NCBI RefSeq assembly: GCF_000178835.2 | Contig: NC_015275.1 | Span: forward strand, 2,625,001 to 2,689,000 | Reading direction: 5' to 3' | DNA from: Cellulosilyticum lentocellum DSM 5427 | GTDB taxonomy: Bacteria; Bacillota; Clostridia; Lachnospirales; Cellulosilyticaceae | Length of the DNA: 64,000 bases | Part shown: positions 16,054 to 23,696 of the stretch, piece by piece | Position numbering within the stretch: the stretch's first letter is position 1 | Layout: each line of letters opens with the position of its first letter | The notes under the pieces: model-generated | Told to the model about the DNA's origin: nothing | The model's database searches: none | What the model saw: the letters and a program-made list of their open reading frames with translations, nothing else | Program-made: the position numbers and the translations under genes

Positions 16054-17172
16054 TTAATAAACTGCTGTTCCTGGTAAAGTTACTTCAAAAACACCTTCTA
16101 AACGTTTGGATTCGATTTTTATTCCTCCAGCCGCTTTAAAAAGTTCCTTAGTTTTCTCAAGTCCTATGCCAAGATGAAAGTTATCTTGTCTTTGACTCAT
16201 AATAAGTAGCCTTGAATAAAGCCAAGGATTAACACGCCAACGTTGCTGTCTTCCTTCATAAACTTCATGACTCATTGGGTTTGTTACTCTAACATAGTCT
16301 TTATTAATAACAACCTGAATATATTGTGCATTATTCCAATAATTTCTATGTATAATCGCATTTGTAAGTACTTCTACTAAACCAGATATCGGATAAGCTT
16401 CAGGTAAAAGCTTACTTACCTGTTCTCGAAATGTTTTTAGCATCTCTAAAATGTTACCATCTATTCCTATTATTTGACTATTACAACTCACTTCTACAAT
16501 GGCTTGTGGTATAAAATCTTGTGGATGCTTTCCAAATAACAATAGGCCACCATAGGTAGGATAATAAGCTTCCCTTTCATAATCCGTTGCAATAATACCT
16601 AATGAACTAAGTAATAAAAGCTGCTCAGGATTATTATCCGAAGGGTTACCCCATTTCATACATAAAGCTTTTTCATCTAAATCCTTTAAACTACTTCCTC
16701 TACAAGGTACATTTTCAAAACTTAACATGCCATATTGTTGCAGCATATTAGCCACTTCATGCCTTCCAGCTTTATCTGTCGTAGACCCCCTCCTTATATA
16801 AAAAGCACCTGTTTGAAGCATTTGATGAGGTACTTGCATACTTTTAAAAATGGTAACAACCCCCAGCACCTTACCTTCAACTTCTATCGTATCAAATCGT
16901 ACAGGAACAGGTGGTGTTGCCCTATTAGCAATTACTTGTTGAATACGTTCTTCAATATGCTCAGGAATAGCTTCTAATCCTATTATTCGTCTTGTGGCAT
17001 CTTCTACCCCAAATACAATATAGCCTCTACCACCTGGTGTATTTGCTATAGCAATTACATCTTTTACAAACTCTTTTTTTTCTGAATCTAAATCTAAACT
17101 TAATTTCAATTTAAAATCTAATTTAAATCCCTCATCATTTTTTAAAAGCTGCATCAGTTTCTGTTTGTTCAT
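16054..17172 (-). CDS. AlbA/Schlafen-type ATP-binding, putative transcriptional regulator
   Basis: 372 residues. Residues about 15-130 match the AlbA_2/Schlafen-like domain (FKLDFKLKLSLD, IANTPGGRGYIVFGVED, ERIQQVIANRATPP). About 255-372 matches the C-terminal GHKL-like region of these proteins (GLVEVLTNAIIHRNYWN, HLGIGLEKTKELF). Such proteins are usually annotated as putative DNA-binding transcriptional regulators, but the biochemical role is uncertain. It is first in the sensor operon behind a divergent intergenic region (17173-17394) with a 23-bp palindrome, and so may control itself. Its ATG has a GGGAGGTT site. Confidence 0.85.
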   Translation of the reverse strand: MNKQKLMQLLKNDEGFKLDFKLKLSLDLDSEKKEFVKDVIAIANTPGGRGYIVFGVEDATRRIIGLEAIPEHIEERIQQVIANRATPPVPVRFDTIEVEGKVLGVVTIFKSMQVPHQMLQTGAFYIRRGSTTDKAGRHEVANMLQQYGMLSFENVPCRGSSLKDLDEKALCMKWGNPSDNNPEQLLLLSSLGIIATDYEREAYYPTYGGLLLFGKHPQDFIPQAIVEVSCNSQIIGIDGNILEMLKTFREQVSKLLPEAYPISGLVEVLTNAIIHRNYWNNAQYIQVVINKDYVRVTNPMSHEVYEGRQQRWRVNPWLYSRLLIMSQRQDNFHLGIGLEKTKELFKAAGGIKIESKRLEGVFEVTLPGTAVY

Positions 17173-17246
17173 CTATAACCTCCCTGAAGATTCCATGTAA
17201 TGATATCTCTATTTTATAATATATTTGTTAATATGAACATCATTTT

Positions 17247-17269
17247 CTAATTATTTGTAAAATAATTAG
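17247..17269. repeat. Palindrome in the divergent promoter region
   Basis: 9-bp perfect arms (17247-17255 and 17261-17269) around 5 bases, in the 222-bp spacer between the divergent AlbA-type gene and the DUF4397 gene. It is a candidate operator. An imperfect TGTT...AACA palindrome lies nearby at 17226-17239. No T run follows, so a terminator is unlikely. Confidence 0.5.
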
Positions 17270-17394
17270 TTATTTTCTCTAATTCACATGATTTTTCTAT
17301 CACAAATTAACGTATACACCTTCTACTAGGTAAATAACATGATTTTTAACACTTTACATATACTATAATAGAATATGAATAATGAGGCACTGTT

Positions 17395-18021
17395 ATGAAA
17401 AAGAAAATGGACACCTCTGAGGCTTTTTTACGTTGTTTTCATGCCTTTACAAGTCCAATGAGTCTGGATGTTTATTTAGACGATGTACTTTATATAAAAG
17501 ACTTGCTTTATGAAGACTTTAGTTATTATGAACCTCTTACAAGAGGAGAACACCAGATCTATATTACTGTACATGAGCAAACTGATATTTTATGCACACG
17601 TTCTATTTGGATAAGTAATGAAAAAATTTATACCCTTATTATTACCACTGATTTTAAAACATCAGGTCCTGGTCTTTATTTGATTAACGATGCTAAGCGT
17701 CCCATTCCTGAAGGACATTGTTTATTACGTCTAGGTACTTTTTGTGATTTATCAGACTTAGTCAATGTTCAATTTTCTGAACAAACTCCGACTTTTAAAA
17801 AGATCTCTCCCCATCAAAGCTCCCATTATCTTTCTTTTACTCCTAGTACCTATAGCATAACTGCTTTGTCTCATGATCAAACTCATTCTTTCTGTGAATT
17901 AAAAAATTGCTCTTTAAAAGTTGCTCGCATTTATACACTTTATCTAATTGGAAATACTTCAGAAACTTATCCTATACACTTTTTATTATCTATTGATGGC
18001 AGTTCTTTTTTATCTTTTTAA
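17395..18021 (+). CDS. DUF4397 domain protein
   Basis: 208 residues. FLRCFHAFTSPMSLDVYLDDVLYIKDLLYEDFSYYEPLTRGEHQIYITV (split as FLRCFHAFTSPMSLDVY and the following strands) is a recognisable DUF4397 unit, a beta-sandwich domain usually found in exported proteins. A weaker second unit begins near CLLRLGTFCDLSD. No signal peptide or membrane segment is visible, so it may be cytoplasmic or a spore/surface protein exported another way. TATAAT at 17364-17369 and GAGG before the ATG support expression. It is monocistronic with a strong terminator. Function unknown. Confidence 0.82.
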   Translation: MKKKMDTSEAFLRCFHAFTSPMSLDVYLDDVLYIKDLLYEDFSYYEPLTRGEHQIYITVHEQTDILCTRSIWISNEKIYTLIITTDFKTSGPGLYLINDAKRPIPEGHCLLRLGTFCDLSDLVNVQFSEQTPTFKKISPHQSSHYLSFTPSTYSITALSHDQTHSFCELKNCSLKVARIYTLYLIGNTSETYPIHFLLSIDGSSFLSF

Positions 18022-18042
18022 TAAGGCAATTAAGTACATCTC

Positions 18043-18099
18043 AAACAAAGAAATAGGAGTGAATAAATTTCACATTTATTCACTCCTATTTCTTTGTTT
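18043..18099. terminator. Long-stem terminator between convergent genes
   Basis: Perfect 25-bp stem (18043-18067 with 18075-18099) and 7-nt loop, followed on the plus strand by a T-rich stretch and flanked by an A-rich run on the other side. It ends the DUF4397 transcript and probably also the converging flavin reductase transcript. Confidence 0.88.
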
Positions 18100-18160
18100 T
18101 TATTATTCTGCCTCTATTCATAAACGAATAGAGAACGCCTTATCATCAACTTCTACTATC

Positions 18161-18943
18161 CTAGTTTTTCTTTTTCTGACGAATAACAGTCTTTTTTGAG
18201 AAAGTATTCTTTAAGGTTTCAACTTTTTTCGTATTACTCTCCGCCTTATACTTTTTCTTAGCTTTTTGCTGGCTTTTATTTCTGTTTTTATGATTATCAG
18301 TTGATTCATCCTTTATTTTATTAGCTTGGAAACTTTTAGATCCTTTTTGTATTTTAATATCCTTCTTATTCGTCTTACAAATAGAATAACCAAAACTTCC
18401 TAATTCTTCACCTAAGCTTAAATAGCTTCCATGAGAATAAGCAATTAAATCTGTTGCATTTAAATGAAATTTTCCCTTTTCGTCTAAATATTTTTCATCA
18501 ATATAAACATTCATCACATCTGCAATGAACATATGATGCGAACCCAATTCTCTGATTTCTTTTGTTTTACAAACAATGCTTACAGGACTTTCCCCTATCA
18601 TGGGGCAACCTGTGTCCTCATCTCTTATTACCGTCAGGTCCATAGCTTGAAATTTATCTATGTCTCTTCCACTTTTTACACCACAAAAATCCGTAGCTCG
18701 CACAAGGCTTTTAGTGGTAAGGTTAATGACAAAATACCCACTTGTTTTAATAAGATCATAGGAAAAGCGAGACGGCCTTAAAGAAATATAGGTCATAGGA
18801 GGATTAGTACAAATGGTACCTGTCCAACCTACAGTTACAATATTAGCTCTTTCACTATCCCCGCAGCTTACCATGGCAGCTGGAATCGGATAAACCATAT
18901 TTCCCGCTTTCCACTTGGTTTTTTGAATTTTATTCTTCTTCAT
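18161..18943 (-). CDS. Flavin reductase-like FMN-binding protein with basic C-terminal tail
   Basis: 260 residues. Residues 10-190 match the flavin reductase/flavoredoxin (DIM6/NTAB) family: PAAMVSCGD, NIVTVGWTGTICTNPPMTYISLRPSRFSYDLI, FVINL, DFCGVKSGRDIDKF. They bind FMN and pass electrons from NAD(P)H or ferredoxin to acceptors. The tail from about 195 is Lys/Ser/Asn-rich, without hydrophobic pattern, and looks disordered; it might bind nucleic acid or the membrane. The gene has a good promoter with a 13-bp direct repeat (18988-19042), which suggests specific regulation. The physiological partner is unknown. Confidence 0.87.
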   Translation of the reverse strand: MKKNKIQKTKWKAGNMVYPIPAAMVSCGDSERANIVTVGWTGTICTNPPMTYISLRPSRFSYDLIKTSGYFVINLTTKSLVRATDFCGVKSGRDIDKFQAMDLTVIRDEDTGCPMIGESPVSIVCKTKEIRELGSHHMFIADVMNVYIDEKYLDEKGKFHLNATDLIAYSHGSYLSLGEELGSFGYSICKTNKKDIKIQKGSKSFQANKIKDESTDNHKNRNKSQQKAKKKYKAESNTKKVETLKNTFSKKTVIRQKKKN

Positions 18944-18987
18944 CTATTGGTAGTCAATCCTTTCAAGTTCATTAGTCAATATTTTTT

Positions 18988-19042
18988 ACTATACCAGTAA
19001 TGGATAACGTTTTCAAGTCTATTTAATAACAGTAATGGATAA
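18988..19042 (-). promoter_or_regulatory. Flavin reductase promoter with tandem operator-like repeats
   Basis: Minus strand: TTGAAA (19011-19016), 17-bp spacer, TATAGT (18988-18993). A 13-bp direct repeat, cagtaatggataa on the plus strand, occurs at 18995-19007, inside the spacer, and again at 19030-19042, upstream of the -35. The 35-bp spacing and location are what a dimeric regulator site would show. No regulator gene is adjacent. Confidence 0.65.
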
Positions 19043-19118
19043 AAATAAAGAGTATTAGTGATGAAAAAATAAAACATTAGCTTAATTTGTCATTAAAATT
19101 TATTAAATAAATATAATG

Positions 19119-19147
19119 TTGTTTATATTATGTCATTATGTTATTAT
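19119..19147 (+). promoter_or_regulatory. Promoter of the uORF and PEP-utilizer domain gene
   Basis: TTGTTT (19119-19124), 17-bp spacer, TATTAT (19142-19147). Transcription would start near 19154, leaving about 114 nt of leader before the main gene. Confidence 0.6.
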
Positions 19148-19179
19148 TTAGGAAATACAAAAACGGAAGGATGATGTAG

Positions 19180-19242
19180 ATGAGCGCTTTAATTATTATT
19201 TTTATACAACCAACTATACAGAGGGGGCTAGCTAGACGTTAA
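19180..19242 (+). CDS. Candidate 20-codon leader peptide (uORF)
   Basis: ATG at 19180 behind GGAAGG, stop TAA at 19240-19242. The product is 20 residues and begins MSALIIIFIQPTI, with three consecutive Ile codons, then Phe, Ile, and ends RGLARR. It ends 25 bases before the main gene. Hydrophobic Ile-rich leaders of this size are typical of ribosome-stalling or attenuation peptides. There is no coding-statistics proof at this length; the support is the promoter, the ribosome binding site and the linked alternative hairpins. Confidence 0.55.
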   Translation: MSALIIIFIQPTIQRGLARR

Positions 19243-19262
19243 CCCTCTTATTAACCAGGAGG
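19220..19262 (+). promoter_or_regulatory. Candidate translational attenuator: mutually exclusive hairpins over the ribosome binding site
   Basis: ccctct at 19243-19248 can pair with agaggg inside the uORF (19220-19225; 6 bp). Alternatively cctctt (19244-19249) can pair with the AGGAGG ribosome binding site of the main gene (19257-19262; 6 bp including one G-U, 7-nt loop). A ribosome stalled early in the uORF would leave the first hairpin to form and free the binding site; full translation of the uORF would favour sequestration. This is the layout of erm-type attenuators. Pairing was read by eye. Confidence 0.5.
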
Positions 19263-19267
19263 ATTGA

Positions 19268-19999
19268 ATGAATACTGTACGAAAACTTTTACAAACTAAT
19301 AGCCAAGAAATCAAAGAAAAATTAGACCAAGCTTATACAAGCATAGCATTTTTTCAAAATAATAGAGCGTTAGAAGATGCTAAAGCTAAAATGACTCAAC
19401 ATATACTTGAGGTAACTATTCTATTAGACCAGTTCAAACCCTATATTCCAGAGTATAAGCAACGATATTTTGATATCGTAATGAACCATAAACAACTAGG
19501 TTTATCTACAAGAGATTTAATTATGTCTTTTGATCAAATGGTTTTCGAATTACACACAAGACTTGAAAAAAATCTTTCTAATCATCAAGAGTTGCAAGCT
19601 TGGAGTCCTCTAATGAGAGAAATCCTAGATGTCAGAAGACAGATTACAGGAAATAGTGTTAAACACGAATCTGATGCTAGCCAATTTGTCACATCTGGTC
19701 TTAGTGTTGTGAGCGGATGTGTTAAAGCACACGTTGCTATTATAGAAGATATGGAAGACTTAAAAAACATTCACTCAGGATGTATTATTGCCTCAAGAAT
19801 GACCACACCAGATTTTATGATCGCTATTCATAAGATATCTGGCATCATTACCGAGCAAGGTGGTAGGCTCTGTCATGCAGCTATTTTGGCAAGGGAATAT
19901 AACATTCCATGCATTGTTGGCTGTGGTACCTTTATCAATCAATTAACGGAAAATGAAGTCCTTATTTTAGATGCAGACAATGGAATAGTACTTAAATAA
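19268..19999 (+). CDS. Stand-alone PEP-utilizer phosphohistidine (swivelling) domain protein
   Basis: 243 residues. The C-terminal part (about 150-243) matches the PEP-utilizing enzyme mobile domain: GCIIASRMTTPDF, then GIITEQGGRLCHAAILAREYNIPCIVG, where His203 corresponds to the phosphorylated His of the TSHAA motif, and DADNGIVL at the end. Residues 1-140 are helical with no domain I recognise. The ATP-grasp and PEP-binding barrel parts found in PPDK, PEP synthase, Enzyme I or rifampin phosphotransferase are absent, so it cannot be a complete phosphotransferase of those types. It may be a phosphocarrier or a regulatory partner. Start has AGGAGG five bases upstream. It is preceded by a candidate attenuator and followed by a terminator. 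Confidence 0.85.
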   Translation: MNTVRKLLQTNSQEIKEKLDQAYTSIAFFQNNRALEDAKAKMTQHILEVTILLDQFKPYIPEYKQRYFDIVMNHKQLGLSTRDLIMSFDQMVFELHTRLEKNLSNHQELQAWSPLMREILDVRRQITGNSVKHESDASQFVTSGLSVVSGCVKAHVAIIEDMEDLKNIHSGCIIASRMTTPDFMIAIHKISGIITEQGGRLCHAAILAREYNIPCIVGCGTFINQLTENEVLILDADNGIVLK

Positions 20000-20139
20000 T
20001 AAAAAGAAGTTCTCTTAAGGGGAAGATACCATCTTGTCAGAAAATAACCTATAAACTGATAAGATTTATGAAATTCTGTGATTCATTTTGTAATGAAAAA
20101 AGTGAATTACGTTAAAATATCATTTATAATGAGAGACTC

Positions 20140-20176
20140 AAAATTAAACCATCACTTCAAGTGATGGTTTAATTTT
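20140..20176. terminator. Bidirectional terminator between convergent genes
   Basis: Nearly continuous palindrome (arms 20140-20157 and 20159-20176) with a 3- to 5-nt turn, A-rich on the left and T-rich on the right. It ends the plus-strand PEP-domain transcript and probably the minus-strand transcript of the 20241-20558 gene. Confidence 0.85.
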
Positions 20177-20240
20177 GTCCCTTCCAAAGCGTAATGCTCA
20201 GAATATCTGATTGTCTTTCCTTTATAACTAGATACCAGAT

Positions 20241-20558
20241 CTATAACAACTGATTGATACACTCTAATATCTCAAATTCTAATACACTATTAAACTCTTC
20301 TTCTTTCAATTGTTGAAGCTTATTTTGCACCTCAAATAGACCTATAAATAATTGCCATTGTTCCTGACCTTTTTGATATTGTTCTATCACTTGCTTCTTT
20401 TCTAGTTTAGCTTGTGAAAGGCTAATGGCTTTTGCTGCATATTGCTGATATAGGCCTCGTGAAGAAATATAGTAACACTGTTCATGCATAGCTAACCCAT
20501 TAGGCATGGGTGCATTTTCTTTTGCTAATCGGTCTAATTCCTTAATATCCATTTTCAC
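20241..20558 (-). CDS. Small conserved-looking hypothetical protein
   Basis: 105 residues, mostly helical, soluble, with no Cys motif or membrane segment. The LAMHEQCYYISSRGLYQQY segment and the following KLEKKQVIEQYQ resemble small uncharacterised proteins common in Lachnospiraceae, some of them phage-associated, but I cannot name a family. The frame begins at a GTG (20556-20558); an ATG two codons later (20552) is equally likely given the GGGGGAAGGTG leader. It lies about 80 bases downstream of the CPBP protease gene and may be cotranscribed with it. Confidence 0.7.
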   Translation of the reverse strand: MKMDIKELDRLAKENAPMPNGLAMHEQCYYISSRGLYQQYAAKAISLSQAKLEKKQVIEQYQKGQEQWQLFIGLFEVQNKLQQLKEEEFNSVLEFEILECINQLL

Positions 20559-20637
20559 CTTCCCCCTCTTTTAGAAAAATAATGCTTGTTTCTCCTTGTT
20601 TATTGTAACCAATCTTCAACTGAATATCATTTGTCTC

Positions 20638-21309
20638 CTATAAAATACGACCTACAAAACTACCCACATACCAACCAATGAAATTGATAACCATATGCAT
20701 GATAAAAGTAGACAAGAAATTTCCTTCCCTTTCTCTTACTATTCCGAACACCAGTCCCATAAAAGTACTATATATCTTTTGTAAACCTAATTGATGTAAG
20801 CTTCCAAACAAAATAGCTTGAATAACAATAGCAAAAGTTGCTCCAAATCCTTCTTTTAAGTAAGCTTGCATTTTCCCTCTAAATAAATACTCTTCTAAAA
20901 AGGGTGCCATAATGACTAAAACAATAAATCTTAAAATAATCTCATTGTTACTAAAAAGTTCACTAATTGCTTCATATTCTGGAAAAAAGGGAATGAGTAC
21001 TTGTGTTACAATAATACACATGAGCCAAGCTCCTAATCCCATTATAACATAACGTAGGATTAATTTAATATGAATCTCTTGTTTCTCTTGCTTAATAAGT
21101 GGCTGATTTGCCGTAAAAATAACAAGCCCTATGAAACAAAGGATCTGACTTGCTAAACTAATAGCATATCTATGCTCTGTTATAACCATCTGATAATTTG
21201 CTGGATTTCCAGTAAATAGTTCTACTCCTATGCTTACCATTGTAGAAGCAAGCATAAACCATCCGACTAATAAAATGGCCTTAAATAAAGCTGATACTTG
21301 AGACTTCAT
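20638..21309 (-). CDS. CPBP family intramembrane metalloprotease
   Basis: About 223 residues starting at MKSQVSALFKAILL; the ATG at 21307-21309 has GGAGG at the right distance, while the open frame from 21321 would place that site inside the coding region. Multiple membrane segments. The CPBP (CAAX prenyl protease-like) motifs are EEYLFRGKMQAYL (Glu-Glu and Arg), FGSLHQLG (His) and the late FIMHMVINFIGW (His and Asn). These act in the membrane in peptide maturation or bacteriocin self-immunity. No bacteriocin-like gene is visible nearby, so the substrate is unknown. Confidence 0.88.
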   Translation of the reverse strand: MKSQVSALFKAILLVGWFMLASTMVSIGVELFTGNPANYQMVITEHRYAISLASQILCFIGLVIFTANQPLIKQEKQEIHIKLILRYVIMGLGAWLMCIIVTQVLIPFFPEYEAISELFSNNEIILRFIVLVIMAPFLEEYLFRGKMQAYLKEGFGATFAIVIQAILFGSLHQLGLQKIYSTFMGLVFGIVREREGNFLSTFIMHMVINFIGWYVGSFVGRIL

Positions 21310-21340
21310 AATTTCCTCCATTTATTGATAATAATCTCTA

Positions 21341-21370
21341 AAAAATAAAAGGGAGGTTTCCCTCCCTTTT
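21341..21370 (-). terminator. Terminator after pnp
   Basis: 10-bp perfect stem (21347-21356 with 21361-21370), 4-nt loop, followed on the minus strand by A then a T run. Six bases beyond the pnp stop. Confidence 0.9.
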
Positions 21371-21376
21371 GTTTTT

Positions 21377-23494
21377 TTATTCTTTTTCCTTTTCTGGCTT
21401 TGGAAGAAGTACCTTGTGTGATAAATTAATACGACCTTGTTTATCGATTTCGATTACCTTTACTTTAATAGAATCACCAACAGCTACTACATCTTCTACT
21501 TTTGCTACACGTTCATGAGCTAATTGAGAAATATGAACAAGCCCTTCTTTACCTGGCACTAATTCTACAAAAGCACCAAAATTCATAAGACGCATAACCT
21601 TACCATCAAATTCTTGCCCTTCTTCGATTGGCCTAGCAATGCCTTCGATCATTTGAATTGCTTTTTGTGCTTTATCAGCATCTGAACCACAAATAAAGAC
21701 ACGTCCATCGTCTTCAATATCAATCTTAACGCCTGTTTCTTCAATAATACGATTAATCATTTTACCTTTTGGTCCAATTACTTCACTAATCTTTTCTGGA
21801 TCAATAGTGATTTGTGTAATAACTGGTGCATAAGGAGATAAATGATCTCTTACTGCTGGAATTGCTTTTAACATGATTTCATCTAAAATATAAAATCTTG
21901 CTTTTTTTGTATTTTCTAAGGCACCTTTAATAATTTCAGGTGTAAGACCTTTGATCTTCATATCCATTTGAATAGCTGTAATCCCTTTGTGTGTACCACC
22001 CACTTTAAAGTCCATGTCTCCAAAGAAATCTTCTAATCCTTGAATGTCTGTAAGAAGTACGAAATCATCAGCTGTTTCTCCTGTTACAAGTCCTACTGAA
22101 ATACCAGCAACTGGTGCTTTAATAGGTACACCTGCAGCCATTAATGATAAAGTTGAACCACAGATACTTGCTTGTGAAGTTGATCCATTTGAGCTAAGTA
22201 CTTCTGATACAGTACGAATAGCATATGGGAATTCTTGTTCAGTTGGTAATACAGGCACTAATGCACGTTCTGCTAAAGCACCATGTCCAATTTCACGACG
22301 TCCTGGAGCACGTGGTGCTCTTGCTTCTCCTACAGAATAAGGTGGAAAATTATAGTGATGCATGTAACGTTTAGAAATTTCTAATTCATCTAATCCATCT
22401 AAAGTCTGCATTTCAGATAAAGCTGCTAAAGTTGTTACAGTAAGCACTTGTGTTTGGCCTCTAGTGAATAAACCTGTACCATGAACACGTGGCACTAAAT
22501 CTACTTCTGCTGCAAGTGATCTGATTTCATCTAATGCACGACCATCTGGACGCTTTGACTCTTTTAAAATCATACGTCTAACTGTTTTCTTTTCAAATTG
22601 GTAGAAAGCTTCTTCTAGATAAACTAAATCCTCTTCTTTACCAGCTTCAGTTAAAGCTACAATAACCTTCTCTTTTAATGCCTTCAGTTGTACTTCTCTT
22701 ACTTGTTTATCATCAGTGAAAACTGCTTCTTCCATTTGTTTATCGCCAATATGAGAAACTATTTCATTATAAATCTCAGCTGGTACACCAAATTTAACAT
22801 AATCCTCATTTTTAGCTTTTCCACAGTCTGCCTTAATTGCTTCAATAAACTGTACTACCTGTTGATTAAACTCATGGCCCTTCATAATGGCATCAAACAT
22901 TATATCTTCAGGTACTTCATTGGCACCTGCTTCAATCATCATGACTTTATCTTTAGTTGAAGAAACCGTAAGAGCTAAGTCTGATTTTTGGCGTTCTTCT
23001 TGATTTGGGTTAAATACAAGATTACCATCTACCAATCCCACTTGTACAGAACCTACTGGACCTGCAAAAGGAATATCAGATATATCTACTACTAAAGATG
23101 CTGCAATCATAGCTGTTACTTCTGGACTACAGTCTTGATCTACAGATAGTACAGTTGTTGTAATCACAACATCATTACGATAATCTTTAGGAAATAATGG
23201 ACGCATTGGTCTATCAATAACTCTTGATGTTAAAATAGCTTTTTCTGAAGGTCTAGACTCACGTTTAATATAACCACCTGGTAATCTACCTACAGAATAG
23301 AATTTTTCTTCATAGTTAACACTTAAAGGGAAGAAATCGATGCCCTCTTTAGGTGCATCTGCTGCAACAACTGTTGCTAAAATCATCGTGTCACCATATC
23401 TTACTGTTGCTGAACCATTCGCAAGGCCTGCTACTTTTCCAATTTCTACTGAAAGTTCTCTTCCAGCTAATTGGGTTGAATATTTTTTTACCAT
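21377..23494 (-). CDS. pnp: Polyribonucleotide nucleotidyltransferase (PNPase)
   Basis: 705 residues, full length. Two RNase PH domains (about 10-220 and 310-550; GRTQVLTVTTLA after HGTGLFTRGQ, SICGSTLSLMAAGVPIKAPVAG), then KH (ITQITIDPEKISEVIGPKGKMI, residues about 555-620) and S1 (FDGKVMRLMNFGAFVELVPGKEGLVHISQL, about 625-695). It degrades RNA 3' to 5' with phosphate. It is the last gene of the translation operon after rpsO, separated by a terminator and a long hairpin (23551-23643) that may set its expression. Confidence 0.98.
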   Translation of the reverse strand: MVKKYSTQLAGRELSVEIGKVAGLANGSATVRYGDTMILATVVAADAPKEGIDFFPLSVNYEEKFYSVGRLPGGYIKRESRPSEKAILTSRVIDRPMRPLFPKDYRNDVVITTTVLSVDQDCSPEVTAMIAASLVVDISDIPFAGPVGSVQVGLVDGNLVFNPNQEERQKSDLALTVSSTKDKVMMIEAGANEVPEDIMFDAIMKGHEFNQQVVQFIEAIKADCGKAKNEDYVKFGVPAEIYNEIVSHIGDKQMEEAVFTDDKQVREVQLKALKEKVIVALTEAGKEEDLVYLEEAFYQFEKKTVRRMILKESKRPDGRALDEIRSLAAEVDLVPRVHGTGLFTRGQTQVLTVTTLAALSEMQTLDGLDELEISKRYMHHYNFPPYSVGEARAPRAPGRREIGHGALAERALVPVLPTEQEFPYAIRTVSEVLSSNGSTSQASICGSTLSLMAAGVPIKAPVAGISVGLVTGETADDFVLLTDIQGLEDFFGDMDFKVGGTHKGITAIQMDMKIKGLTPEIIKGALENTKKARFYILDEIMLKAIPAVRDHLSPYAPVITQITIDPEKISEVIGPKGKMINRIIEETGVKIDIEDDGRVFICGSDADKAQKAIQMIEGIARPIEEGQEFDGKVMRLMNFGAFVELVPGKEGLVHISQLAHERVAKVEDVVAVGDSIKVKVIEIDKQGRINLSHKVLLPKPEKEKE

Positions 23495-23550
23495 TTGTAT
23501 TGCTCCTCTCCAAATATGATTTCATTTGTTACATTTTAAAACTCATCAAA

Positions 23551-23643
23551 TTAAGAAGAGAAAGCAATGTTGCGCAATCTTATAAGCCGTCTCTCATGAA
23601 ACAGATTATAACATTGCACAAAATACATCATTCCTCTTCTTAA
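23551..23643 (-). ncRNA. Long interrupted hairpin in the rpsO-pnp intergenic RNA
   Basis: Three nested complementary segments: 23551-23560 with 23634-23643 (10 bp), 23564-23571 with 23610-23617 (8 bp) and 23576-23580 with 23603-23607 (5 bp). Together they form an extended stem in the leader of pnp, about 55 bases before its start codon. In enterobacteria the rpsO-pnp spacer contains a double-stranded RNA processed by RNase III for pnp autocontrol. A similar role here is inference by position and shape, not homology. Confidence 0.55.
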
Positions 23644-23664
23644 CCATTCTATTCCTTAAATGTT

Positions 23665-23688
23665 AAAAAAGGGCGGAATAATCCGCCC
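23665..23688 (-). terminator. Terminator after rpsO
   Basis: 7-bp GC-rich perfect stem (23671-23677 with 23682-23688), 4-nt loop, followed on the minus strand by six T. pnp must therefore be reached by read-through or have its own start. Confidence 0.88.
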
Positions 23689-23696
23689 ACTTTTTA

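Noticed and set aside
17225-17240. Possible Rex site TTGTTAATATGAACAT before the AlbA-type gene
   Set aside because: The second half does not fit TAACAA at the required 6-bp spacing; only a loose TGTT...AACA symmetry remains.
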